From assembly GCA_965603075.1 (NCBI GenBank), contig CBFDBO010000006.1:1-64000 (forward strand): 64,000 nt of DNA, in the 5' to 3' direction. Below, one piece after another: positions 43,130 through 51,531 of the stretch. Both the position numbers and the translations under genes were made by a program. How positions within the stretch are numbered: the stretch's first letter is position 1; each line of letters begins with the position of its first letter. This DNA comes from JABJOR01 sp965603075. GTDB lineage: Bacteria; Pseudomonadota; Alphaproteobacteria; Rhodospirillales; Casp-alpha2. Below the pieces are notes generated by a model. It was given only the letters and a program-made list of their open reading frames with translations, searched no databases and was not told the DNA's origin.

Positions 43130-45378
43130 TGAGTACCGCTATGAATGATGTGCCCCAAGGAATATCACAAGGGATATCACAAGGGATATCACAAGATATG
43201 CCGTTCATCATCGAGTTACCAGAAGGGGTTGCCCGTCTTAATTTGATGGTCGAAAACGTACACTGTGCGGGGTGCATTCGTAAAATTGAGAGCGCCATGA
43301 GGGGAACCCCCGGTGTGGTTTCTGCTCGGGTTAATCTCAGCACGCGACGTCTGGTTGTGGATTGGTATAAAGCCCAACTTGATAGCCGAAACTTGGTTGA
43401 TAAGCTCGATGCCCTTGGTTTCCCCGCTGCCCCATTTGATCCCGGCCTCGTTGGGGATATGGGAGAGCGCACAGAAAAGCAATTGTTATGGGCGTTGGCG
43501 GTGGCGGGGTTTGCGGCAGCCAATGTGATGTTGTTATCGGTTTCTGTATGGTCGGGGATTGGCGGTGACATGGGCGAGGCAACACGCTCTATGTTTCATT
43601 GGATTTCTGCTCTAATCGCCATGCCAAGTGTGGCTTACGCAGGACAACCATTTTTTAAATCGGCCTTCAAATCCCTTGTCAATCGAACGCTTAATATGGA
43701 CGTGCCTATATCAATGGCTGTTTTATTGGCTGTTGGTATGAGCCTTTATCAAACTATTGAAGGGGGCAAGCATACTTATTTCGATGCCTCGGTTACATTG
43801 CTCTTTTTCTTGCTCATTGGTAGGTACCTTGATTTTAGAGCGAGAGCCAAGGCGCGGTCAGCGGCGCAACACCTGCTTTCGTTATCTGCCAGCAGTGCGT
43901 CAGTAATCAATCCAGACGGGTCCCATTCTAGATTGGCTTTACGCGATGTCAGTGTGGGTATGCGTGTATCTGTGGCCGCCGGAGAGCAACTCCCTGTTGA
44001 TGGGGTGATTTGTTTGGGGGCAACTGATTTGGATACGGCACTTGTGACGGGCGAGAGTTTGCCGCGCAGTGTTGGCGTTGACGAAAAGGTTTTTGCGGGC
44101 ACACTGAATATGACACGTCCCATTGAAATTCTGGTGAGTGCGGCGGGTGAAGGCACGCTGCTCGCTGAAATCGTCCGCCTGATGGAATCAGCTGAACAAG
44201 GCCGAGCTAAATATGTCCGGCTTGCCGATCGGATCGCCGCCATCTATGGCCCAGCAGTCCATATTATCTCTGCTGCCACATTTCTTGGCTGGTTGTTTAT
44301 TGTTGATGCGGGTTGGGAAACCTCCTTGATGGTGGCCATTGCTGCGCTCATTATCACCTGCCCTTGCGCGCTGGGCCTCGCTGTACCCGCCGTTCAGGTT
44401 GTGGCATCGGGGCGTTTGCTTTCCCATGGTGTGCTACTGAAAGCACCAGATGGCTTAGAACGGCTGGGGGCGATTGATACGGTTGTATTTGATAAAACAG
44501 GTACTCTCACCCGTGGTGAGCTTGAATTGATGAACAAAGCTGAACGAACAGAGCTAGAATTGCAATTGGCGGCCTCGCTTGCCCAACATTCGCGCCACCC
44601 TTTATCTCGGGCAATTGCCCGGCATTTACCTAAGCAAGGCGCGCTTGGTTTGGATAATGTGGAAGAAACCCCAGGGTTTGGCATCTCGGGTCTCTATAAC
44701 GGACAATCTGTGCGATTAGGCAAGGGTAGTTGGTGTGGGGCTGAGAAAATCGGGCCATCAAACAATGCTCAATTGTGGTTGCACCTTGAAAACAATCCCC
44801 CTGTTCCCTTTAAATTTAAAGATACATTACGCAGGGATGCGCTTGTTGCAATTAACGCCCTACGCAGTATGGGTATTGAGCCTATGTTGGTATCAGGTGA
44901 TCGGCCAGAGAGCGTCACTGAGATCGCAAATACTCTGGGCATCAAGATATACAAAAGTGAATATTTACCCGATATGAAAGTGGCTTATTTGAAAGAGCTT
45001 AACGATCAAGGGCGGAAAGTATTGATGGTGGGGGATGGTCTGAACGACGCTCCTGCATTGGCTGCTGGCTTTGCGTCCATGTCGCCGGCTTCAGCGGCTG
45101 ATATCAGCCAAACCGCGGCTGATTTTATCTTTCAAGGGAATTCCTTGATTTCCGTGCCAGCCACAATTCGCACAAGCCGACAAGCCGATAAACTGGTCAG
45201 GATGAATTTTGCTTTATCCTTTGGCTACAATGCTTTGGCTATTCCTTTGGCTGTTGTAGGCATGGTTACCCCATTGATTGCCGCGGTTGCTATGTCATCA
45301 AGCTCAATTGTCGTGACCTTAAATGCCCTTCGTTTGCGCATTACAAAATGGGATATTTGGAGCGATAAGCCCTCATGA
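43129..45378 (+). CDS. ccoI: cbb3-assembly copper P-type ATPase CcoI (FixI)
   Basis: CcoI moves copper toward the periplasmic side for CuB insertion into cbb3. The 749-residue product has one heavy-metal domain (NVHCAGCIRKIESAM, C46 and C49), membrane helices, a TGE loop (LVTGESLPRS), the CPC motif in IITCPCALGLAVP (about 411), DKTGTLTRGE (about 456), an HP motif and GDGLNDAPALA. The N-terminus has a QGIS repeat from a 12-bp duplication. It is much less similar to CopA in detail and belongs to the cco operon. Confidence 0.96.
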   Translation: MSTAMNDVPQGISQGISQGISQDMPFIIELPEGVARLNLMVENVHCAGCIRKIESAMRGTPGVVSARVNLSTRRLVVDWYKAQLDSRNLVDKLDALGFPAAPFDPGLVGDMGERTEKQLLWALAVAGFAAANVMLLSVSVWSGIGGDMGEATRSMFHWISALIAMPSVAYAGQPFFKSAFKSLVNRTLNMDVPISMAVLLAVGMSLYQTIEGGKHTYFDASVTLLFFLLIGRYLDFRARAKARSAAQHLLSLSASSASVINPDGSHSRLALRDVSVGMRVSVAAGEQLPVDGVICLGATDLDTALVTGESLPRSVGVDEKVFAGTLNMTRPIEILVSAAGEGTLLAEIVRLMESAEQGRAKYVRLADRIAAIYGPAVHIISAATFLGWLFIVDAGWETSLMVAIAALIITCPCALGLAVPAVQVVASGRLLSHGVLLKAPDGLERLGAIDTVVFDKTGTLTRGELELMNKAERTELELQLAASLAQHSRHPLSRAIARHLPKQGALGLDNVEETPGFGISGLYNGQSVRLGKGSWCGAEKIGPSNNAQLWLHLENNPPVPFKFKDTLRRDALVAINALRSMGIEPMLVSGDRPESVTEIANTLGIKIYKSEYLPDMKVAYLKELNDQGRKVLMVGDGLNDAPALAAGFASMSPASAADISQTAADFIFQGNSLISVPATIRTSRQADKLVRMNFALSFGYNALAIPLAVVGMVTPLIAAVAMSSSSIVVTLNALRLRITKWDIWSDKPS
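43156..43200. repeat. 12-bp tandem repeat at the ccoI N-terminus
   Basis: Three units of CAAGGGATATCA (the first has an A for G), at 43156-43167, 43168-43179 and 43180-43191, followed by a partial fourth. They encode repeated Q-G-I-S just after the start, ahead of the heavy-metal domain. Copy number could vary without breaking the frame. Confidence 0.85.
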
Positions 45379-45578
45379 GTGCACTGTTTATTTTAATCCC
45401 GATTGCTCTTTTTTTGGGTGGTTTAGCACTGTACGCCTTTTTCTGGTCGCTTCGCAGTGGTCAATTCGATGATTTAGACGGCGCAGGAATGCGCATTTTG
45501 ATTGATGATGAAGAGGACGAAAACCCTACCAAGAAACTTAGCAAAAACACTAATGTGTCAACGGATCAACATAAATAG
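45375..45578 (+). CDS. ccoS: cbb3 oxidase maturation protein CcoS
   Basis: CcoS is a small protein needed for cofactor insertion into cbb3. The 67-residue product has one membrane helix (about 4-25), the conserved FFWSLRSGQFDDLDGAGMRIL and an acidic tail (DDEEDE). It overlaps ccoI by 4 nt (ATGA) and ends the ccoNOQPGHIS operon. Confidence 0.94.
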   Translation: MSALFILIPIALFLGGLALYAFFWSLRSGQFDDLDGAGMRILIDDEEDENPTKKLSKNTNVSTDQHK

Positions 45579-45593
45579 TCCTCAAATTATCAA

Positions 45594-45632
45594 TTGACTT
45601 ATGTTGAGAACTAAAGTAGAACACTTGTGAAC
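45594..45632 (+). promoter_or_regulatory. lexA promoter with alphaproteobacterial SOS box
   Basis: GAAC at 45608-45611 and 45619-45622 are separated by 7 nt, the alphaproteobacterial LexA site (GTTC-N7-GTTC read on the other strand). A third GAAC at 45629-45632 follows after 6 nt. A promoter TTGACT (45594-45599), 17 nt, TAGAAC (45617-45622) overlaps the box, so LexA should repress its own gene. Confidence 0.8.
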
Positions 45633-45676
45633 ATAGTGGGTTAATCGTTTATAAGATTTTGTTTTAGGAATTTCAA

Positions 45677-46405
45677 ATGCTGACCAAAAAACAGTATGAA
45701 CTCTTGCGGTTTATCGAAGCTAGACTTGGTGTTAATGGTGTTTCGCCTTCTTTTGATGAAATGAAAGAAGCTCTAGGCCTTAAATCCAAATCCGGTATTC
45801 ATCGATTAATCAAAGCGTTGGAAGAACGTGGGTTTATCCGCCGCCTGCCCCACCGCGCCCGTGCCCTTGAAATTATCAAATTACCGGAAGATGTGCAGCC
45901 TGTTTCGCTGGTATCTAGTCAATTAACACCTGATCGCATATCAGATGTGGAAAGCAATGTGGTTAGTGGGCATTTCCAAAAGCCGACACCAGCACCAGAA
46001 TTGTCCCCTTCTATGCAGGGCGAGAGCACGCAATTGCCTATGTACGGGCGTATTGCCGCTGGTACAGCCATTGAAGCGATCAGCGACGCGTCATCCATGA
46101 TTGATATTCCCCCTTCTATGTTGGGATTGGGCGAACATTATGCATTGGAAGTCGAAGGCGATTCCATGATTGAAGCTGGTATTCATGATGGTGATACAGT
46201 GGTGATCTCTAAATGCAATAATGCCGAGAATGGCTCGATCGTTGTGGCCCTTGTTGATGATACAGAGGTCACTCTCAAACGATTGCGTAGAAAGGGTAAT
46301 TCCATTGCTCTTGAACCTGCAAATGCCGCCTATAAAACACGTATTTGCGGTCCGGATCAGGTCAAAGTACAAGGAAAGCTTGTTGGGCTTATTCGCAACT
46401 ATTAA
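45677..46405 (+). CDS. lexA: LexA repressor
   Basis: LexA represses the SOS regulon and self-cleaves when RecA is activated. The 242-residue product has the N-terminal winged helix (MLTKKQYELLRFIEARLG, SPSFDEMKEALGLKSKSGIHRLI), a long linker, the Ala-Gly cleavage site in GRIAAGTAI (A128-G129), the catalytic serine in EGDSMIEAGI (S163) and lysine in EVTLKRLRR (K201). The linker is longer than in E. coli LexA, as usual in this class. It is convergent with comEC, only 5 nt away. Confidence 0.97.
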   Translation: MLTKKQYELLRFIEARLGVNGVSPSFDEMKEALGLKSKSGIHRLIKALEERGFIRRLPHRARALEIIKLPEDVQPVSLVSSQLTPDRISDVESNVVSGHFQKPTPAPELSPSMQGESTQLPMYGRIAAGTAIEAISDASSMIDIPPSMLGLGEHYALEVEGDSMIEAGIHDGDTVVISKCNNAENGSIVVALVDDTEVTLKRLRRKGNSIALEPANAAYKTRICGPDQVKVQGKLVGLIRNY

Positions 46406-46410
46406 GGTTC

Positions 46411-48588
46411 TTAACTTGCGAATTCATCTGTGGGAACCTCTCTATGCTTTGAGCGTGGAATGATGGTCCATGGTCTTATGCCGCGTACGTCTCTTGTACT
46501 TTCAATGAATAAATTTTGTTCATCGAGATAAATCGCATGAGAACCTTCTTGCCATAAATCAAAGCGATCAATTATTTGTGTTGGTTTTGGACAATTCCGG
46601 CGAACAGGAACGCTGCTTAGGATGATGTCGGCAATCCAACAATCCTCAATGAGCGCCCCTTCATTCCATACCAAGGCCAAGACTTTGTTATGTTTCTTAA
46701 TAACACACCCCATTAAGTCACAGTTGATTTCTTTGTTGAAGTCCGCGCCAAATAATGGGGTGACAAACCCGGCTCGTTGGGTCCAAACATTACGAACAAA
46801 ACGGTTCTTCCTTGTCCCTGGTCCCAATAAAGCGATGGATTGTGTGTCTTGATACGCAAAAAGCTCGCCATCATTATGAGCCAATAAAATTGGTTGTACC
46901 GGACTTAATGCTAAATAAATCCCAATGACGACCCCACTTAACCCCAGATATCGAATTCTGTGTTGCCATAGGCACAGCCAAAGACAGCCCCCTGTGATGA
47001 TGATCAGGGCGTCACTAGAGAACGCAGAAATTGCATGAACACTGCTTGGAAAAGCCGCGGCGATTTTCGCTATATCGATAACGGCTTCAATTCCCCACCC
47101 CATTGGGGTTAACCCGATTTGTTCTAATCCAAACGGCATGAGTACCATGGCGATCAAACCACTGGGCATGATCCATAAGGCTGTTATAGGGACCGCTACC
47201 AAATTGGCAATTACACCATAGCTTGCTAATTGATGAAAATGATAGGCAGCAAAGGGTGCAGTAGCCAGTCCCGCGATTAGAGTTGATAGCCCTATACCAC
47301 CGACATATCGCGCTGTGCGGTGAAGGAAATCTTGATTTCGCCTGTCTTTTTTAAGTCTGCTAATGGCTTCATAACTTGCCACCAACCCGGTGACAGCCGC
47401 AAAAGATAATTGAAAACTAGGCCCCAGTAAGCTTTCAGGCTGAAAGACCAGTATTACTGTTGCTGCCACGGCGACCAATCGCAATGTAATACCACGCCGA
47501 CCAATAATAATGGCGCTCAAGACCAGAAGCATCATGGTGAAGGCACGCAGCGTAGGAATGGTTGTTCCAGCAAGGACCGTATAAGCAAGGGCCGCTACCA
47601 GAGCCAATATAGCAGCCCATGTCTTGATGGGGTATGTGGCGGCAATCCTTGGTATGCTTGCAAGAACAGCCCGCGTCATAAACAATACCAACCCAGCGAC
47701 AAGACCGATGTGTAGCCCTGATATGGCGAGTAAGTGGGCTAACCCCGCATCGCGCATGGCTTGCACGGTGGTCTCTTTAATTGCCTTCTTCTCACCGGTG
47801 ATCAAGGCAACGGCCAGCGTCCCTCTTTCGCCTGGTAATGCTTGTTTGATGCGTTCGCTAACTGATTGTCTTAGCTGTGATTGTAACACATTAAAGGAAA
47901 CAGCACTTTGGTCACCAGCGGCTTTCTTTGTGATCCTTGCTGAACCGTAGGAGAAGCCAACAGCGCCAATCCCCTTAAAATAAGCGTACCGTTGGAAATC
48001 AAAGGCATGGGGGCTTGATGGCGGTGATGGCGGGCTCAAAATGGTATATACTTCGATCCAATCCCCTGCATGGAGGGGACCGTAATCTTGAGAATTAATG
48101 CGAATACGGACTTTCTGTGGAATTTCATGAGCCGCAATGCGACCATCAATGTGAACATTATCTAGGGTTACCCTGACACCATGGGGCAATGGATCGATAT
48201 GCTGAATACGCCCCGATACACCGACGGGGCCGATTTCATACTTTAAGGACGTATTCGCGCTCATCATTGTACGATATTGCGCAGCGGTAAATCCAAGTGC
48301 CAATAATCCGGCGAAGATACATATAAACATAATTAAAGGGGATTTTCGAAAAAGCCCCCCCATAAGAACCATGGTCGATAAACATAAAAGGCCGCTATAC
48401 CAATTGGGCTCTGTCTTTAGCGAGAAATAATAGCCAATGCCGACGGCAATTAAAACAGGAACCCATAAGACCCAACGGTGTATATCTGCAAAAATCAAGT
48501 GCGGTATGAAGTCATCGACAATACGTCGCCACAACCCTATCTTCCGGGTTATTTCATAACTGCTAGGATTGAATTTCGATCGTTTCAT
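46411..48588 (-). CDS. comEC: ComEC/Rec2 family DNA-uptake channel protein
   Basis: ComEC forms the inner-membrane channel for DNA entry in competence. The 725-residue product has N-terminal membrane helices and a DUF4131-type region, then the Competence domain with LAVALITGEKKAIKETTVQAMRDAG and the HLLAISGLHIGLVAGL motif, and many membrane helices. The C-terminal part (about 600-725) lacks an HxHxDH metallo-beta-lactamase motif found in longer ComEC proteins. It sits between lexA and gltX as in relatives. Whether the organism takes up DNA cannot be told. Confidence 0.93.
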   Translation of the reverse strand: MKRSKFNPSSYEITRKIGLWRRIVDDFIPHLIFADIHRWVLWVPVLIAVGIGYYFSLKTEPNWYSGLLCLSTMVLMGGLFRKSPLIMFICIFAGLLALGFTAAQYRTMMSANTSLKYEIGPVGVSGRIQHIDPLPHGVRVTLDNVHIDGRIAAHEIPQKVRIRINSQDYGPLHAGDWIEVYTILSPPSPPSSPHAFDFQRYAYFKGIGAVGFSYGSARITKKAAGDQSAVSFNVLQSQLRQSVSERIKQALPGERGTLAVALITGEKKAIKETTVQAMRDAGLAHLLAISGLHIGLVAGLVLFMTRAVLASIPRIAATYPIKTWAAILALVAALAYTVLAGTTIPTLRAFTMMLLVLSAIIIGRRGITLRLVAVAATVILVFQPESLLGPSFQLSFAAVTGLVASYEAISRLKKDRRNQDFLHRTARYVGGIGLSTLIAGLATAPFAAYHFHQLASYGVIANLVAVPITALWIMPSGLIAMVLMPFGLEQIGLTPMGWGIEAVIDIAKIAAAFPSSVHAISAFSSDALIIITGGCLWLCLWQHRIRYLGLSGVVIGIYLALSPVQPILLAHNDGELFAYQDTQSIALLGPGTRKNRFVRNVWTQRAGFVTPLFGADFNKEINCDLMGCVIKKHNKVLALVWNEGALIEDCWIADIILSSVPVRRNCPKPTQIIDRFDLWQEGSHAIYLDEQNLFIESTRDVRGIRPWTIIPRSKHREVPTDEFAS

Positions 48589-48717
48589 AATTTTTACAGT
48601 ATCAGATGGTAAAATTAAGTTTATTTTGGTCTGGGTGATGGATTATCCGGTAGGTATATGGTAGTGGTTTGCGCCTTCGATAAGAGTATACCTATATAAA
48701 CAAGGCTTGAAATAAAT

Positions 48718-50133
48718 ATGTCAGTTGTCACCCGATTTGCTCCCTCCCCGACCGGTTACCTTCATATTGGAGGGGCACGTACGGCACTGTTTAACTGGTT
48801 GTTTGCGCGCCATCACGGCGGTCAGTTTTTATTACGCATAGAAGACACCGACCGCAAACGCTCCAGCGATGACGCTGTAGAAGCAATTTTTGAGGGTATG
48901 AAATGGCTGGGACTGGATTGGGATGGTAAAGCTGTATCGCAATTCGAACAAGTAAACCGCCACCGTGAAGTTGCTCTTAATCTATTAGAACAAGGCAAAG
49001 CTTATCATTGTTATTGCACGCCCGATGAATTGACCCAGATGCGCGAAGAAGCCAAAGCCGAGGGGCGTCCCTGGAAATACGATGGTCGCTGGCGTAACCG
49101 TGACAAATCCGAAGCCCCAGAAGGTTTAAATCCAGTAATTCGTCTGAAAGCCCCGCTGGAAGGCGATACTGTCATTAATGACCTTGTTCAGGGCGACGTT
49201 TGCGTCGCCAATGAAACGCTTGATGACATGGTGCTGCTGCGTGGTGATGGATCACCAACCTATATGCTGGCTGTTGTGGTGGATGATCATGATATGGCTG
49301 TCAGCCACGTTATTCGGGGTGATGATCACCTGACCAATGCCTTTCGTCAGATCCAACTCTATAAGGCATTGGAATGGGACATTCCAGAATTTGCCCATAT
49401 TCCGCTCATTCATGGACCTGATGGCGCCAAAATGTCTAAACGACATGGTGCGCTTGGGATTGACGCCTACCGCGATGAGGGATTCTTGCCCGCCGCCATG
49501 CGTAATTATTTGCTTCGCTTGGGCTGGTCACATGGTGATGAGGAAATTATTAGCACTGATCAGGCCATCGAATGGTTTAATTTAGAAGGTGTAGGACGCT
49601 CTGCGTCACGGTTTGATTTTGTTAAACTGACCAACCTGAACGGTCATTATATCCGCAATGGTGATGATCAAGAACTGGCAACATTAATCGCCCCGATGAT
49701 CGCTGAGAAACGCGGTTCAGACCTGAGCGATGATCATATGAGCTTGCTGGTGCACGCCATGCCGGGATTAAAGGAGCGCGCAAAGAATATCAACGAACTA
49801 TCTGATTCTGCTCAATTTTATTTCGCAGAGCTGCCTTTTAATTTTACCGATAAAGCGCTAAAACAATTAGATGAGGAAGGTTGTTCTCATCTCGCGCAAC
49901 TGGCTCGGGAATTCGTAGAATTGAATGACTGGCAGGCAGACGTTATCGAGGTTCATGTGCGAGCCTATAGTGAACGACAGGACCCGGTCGTTAAACTTGG
50001 TAAAATTGCCCAACCTCTTCGGGCTGCAATGAGTGGTACGACTGTGTCACCCCCCATATTTGATGTTATGGCGATACTGGGCAAGGAAGAGACCTTAACT
50101 CGAATCAATGACGCTATAAAAAACCCGGCCTAA
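48718..50133 (+). CDS. gltX: Glutamate-tRNA ligase
   Basis: GltX charges tRNA with glutamate. The 471-residue product has the class I HIGH motif as SPTGYLHIGGART near residue 9, DTDRKRS, a CYCTPDEL zinc-like region, the GDGSPTYMLAVVVDDHDM segment and KMSKRHG at 238-244, followed by the anticodon-binding helical domain. Alphaproteobacteria often carry two copies with different tRNA specificity; I cannot tell which type this is. Confidence 0.96.
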   Translation: MSVVTRFAPSPTGYLHIGGARTALFNWLFARHHGGQFLLRIEDTDRKRSSDDAVEAIFEGMKWLGLDWDGKAVSQFEQVNRHREVALNLLEQGKAYHCYCTPDELTQMREEAKAEGRPWKYDGRWRNRDKSEAPEGLNPVIRLKAPLEGDTVINDLVQGDVCVANETLDDMVLLRGDGSPTYMLAVVVDDHDMAVSHVIRGDDHLTNAFRQIQLYKALEWDIPEFAHIPLIHGPDGAKMSKRHGALGIDAYRDEGFLPAAMRNYLLRLGWSHGDEEIISTDQAIEWFNLEGVGRSASRFDFVKLTNLNGHYIRNGDDQELATLIAPMIAEKRGSDLSDDHMSLLVHAMPGLKERAKNINELSDSAQFYFAELPFNFTDKALKQLDEEGCSHLAQLAREFVELNDWQADVIEVHVRAYSERQDPVVKLGKIAQPLRAAMSGTTVSPPIFDVMAILGKEETLTRINDAIKNPA

Positions 50134-50196
50134 AATAGAATATAACCGGAAAGTCTGTTTTGAATTCTCAATCAGGCATATTTAAGGAGAAAAAGC

Positions 50197-51513
50197 ATGA
50201 GTGAAGCAAATAATGAAAAAAGAGATACATTTACGCTAACAGACAACCGTTCTGGTACGTCTTTCGAGTTACCCGTTCTTCACGCATCGGTAGGTCCGGA
50301 TGTTATCGATGTTCGCAAGCTCTATGCTGATACAGACTGCTTCACTTATGACCCCGGCTTTACCTCTACGGGTAGCTGTGAGTCCAAAATTACCTACATT
50401 GATGGCGATCAAGGAATTCTGCTTTATCGCGGATACCCAATTGATGCCTTAGCAGAGAATTCTGACTTTATGGAATCTTGTTACTTACTGCTTTATGGGG
50501 AACTGCCTACCGCCGAGCAAAAACGTAAGTTTGAGCACGATATTACCTATCATTCCATGCTGCATGAGCAACTGAACTATTTCTTCCGTGGCTTCCGCCG
50601 CGATGCACACCCTATGGCTATTCTGTGTGGTGTTGTGGGCGCCCTATCATCGTTCTATCACGATAGTACCGATATCAATGACCCCCGACACCGTTTGGTG
50701 GCCTCATACCGTCTGATCGCCAAAATGCCGACGATTGCGGCAAGTGCGTATAAGTATTCTATCGGACAACCCATTATGTATCCTCGTAATGACCTACGGT
50801 ATTCAGAGAACTTCCTATACATGATGTTTGGTACACCGTGCGAGACCTACCGCGTTGACCCGGTAATTGCCCGGGCTATGGACCGAATTTTGATCTTGCA
50901 TGCCGATCATGAACAAAATGCGTCAACGTCAACCGTTCGTCTGGCTGGTTCTTCTGGAGCCAACCCCTTTGCTTGTATTTCAGCGGGTATTGCTTCCTTG
51001 TGGGGGCCGGCCCACGGTGGTGCAAATGAAGCGGTTCTGAATATGTTGGAAGAAATCGGCTCTGTTGAGCGGATTCCAGAATTTATCAATAAAGCAAAAG
51101 ATAAAGCAGACCCCTTCCGCCTCATGGGCTTTGGGCACCGGGTCTATAAAAATTTCGACCCTCGTGCCAAAGTCATGCAGCAAACCTGTTATGAGGTCTT
51201 AGCTGCCCTTGGTATTAAAGACGAGCCTCTGCTTGATATTGCTATGGAGCTAGAACGTATTGCTCTTGAAGATGAATACTTCATCGAGAAAAAGCTTTAT
51301 CCGAACGTTGATTTCTATTCTGGTATCATTTTCCGCGCTATTGGAATCCCGACCAGTATGTTTACAGTACTGTTTGCTGTTGCCAGAACGGTTGGTTGGG
51401 TTGCTCAATGGAATGAAATGATCGAAGATAAATCTCAGAAAATTGGTCGTCCACGTCAGCTTTATGTTGGTGAAACCCAACGTGACTTTACCCCGCTTCA
51501 TATGCGTAAATAA
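50197..51513 (+). CDS. gltA: Citrate synthase, type I
   Basis: GltA condenses acetyl-CoA and oxaloacetate at the entry of the TCA cycle. The 438-residue product has the large type I layout, with VDVRKLYAD-like start, FTYDPGFTSTGSCESKITYIDG, the catalytic-histidine region HADHEQNASTSTVRLAGSSGANP, GPAHGGANEAVL, and MGFGHRVYKNFDPRAKVM, and ends with PRQLYVGETQRDFTPL. AAGGAGA lies 7 nt before its ATG. It directly follows gltX, as in relatives, and precedes the fusion gene by 18 nt. Confidence 0.98.
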   Translation: MSEANNEKRDTFTLTDNRSGTSFELPVLHASVGPDVIDVRKLYADTDCFTYDPGFTSTGSCESKITYIDGDQGILLYRGYPIDALAENSDFMESCYLLLYGELPTAEQKRKFEHDITYHSMLHEQLNYFFRGFRRDAHPMAILCGVVGALSSFYHDSTDINDPRHRLVASYRLIAKMPTIAASAYKYSIGQPIMYPRNDLRYSENFLYMMFGTPCETYRVDPVIARAMDRILILHADHEQNASTSTVRLAGSSGANPFACISAGIASLWGPAHGGANEAVLNMLEEIGSVERIPEFINKAKDKADPFRLMGFGHRVYKNFDPRAKVMQQTCYEVLAALGIKDEPLLDIAMELERIALEDEYFIEKKLYPNVDFYSGIIFRAIGIPTSMFTVLFAVARTVGWVAQWNEMIEDKSQKIGRPRQLYVGETQRDFTPLHMRK

Positions 51514-51531
51514 TTTAGAGAAGTTAATAAT

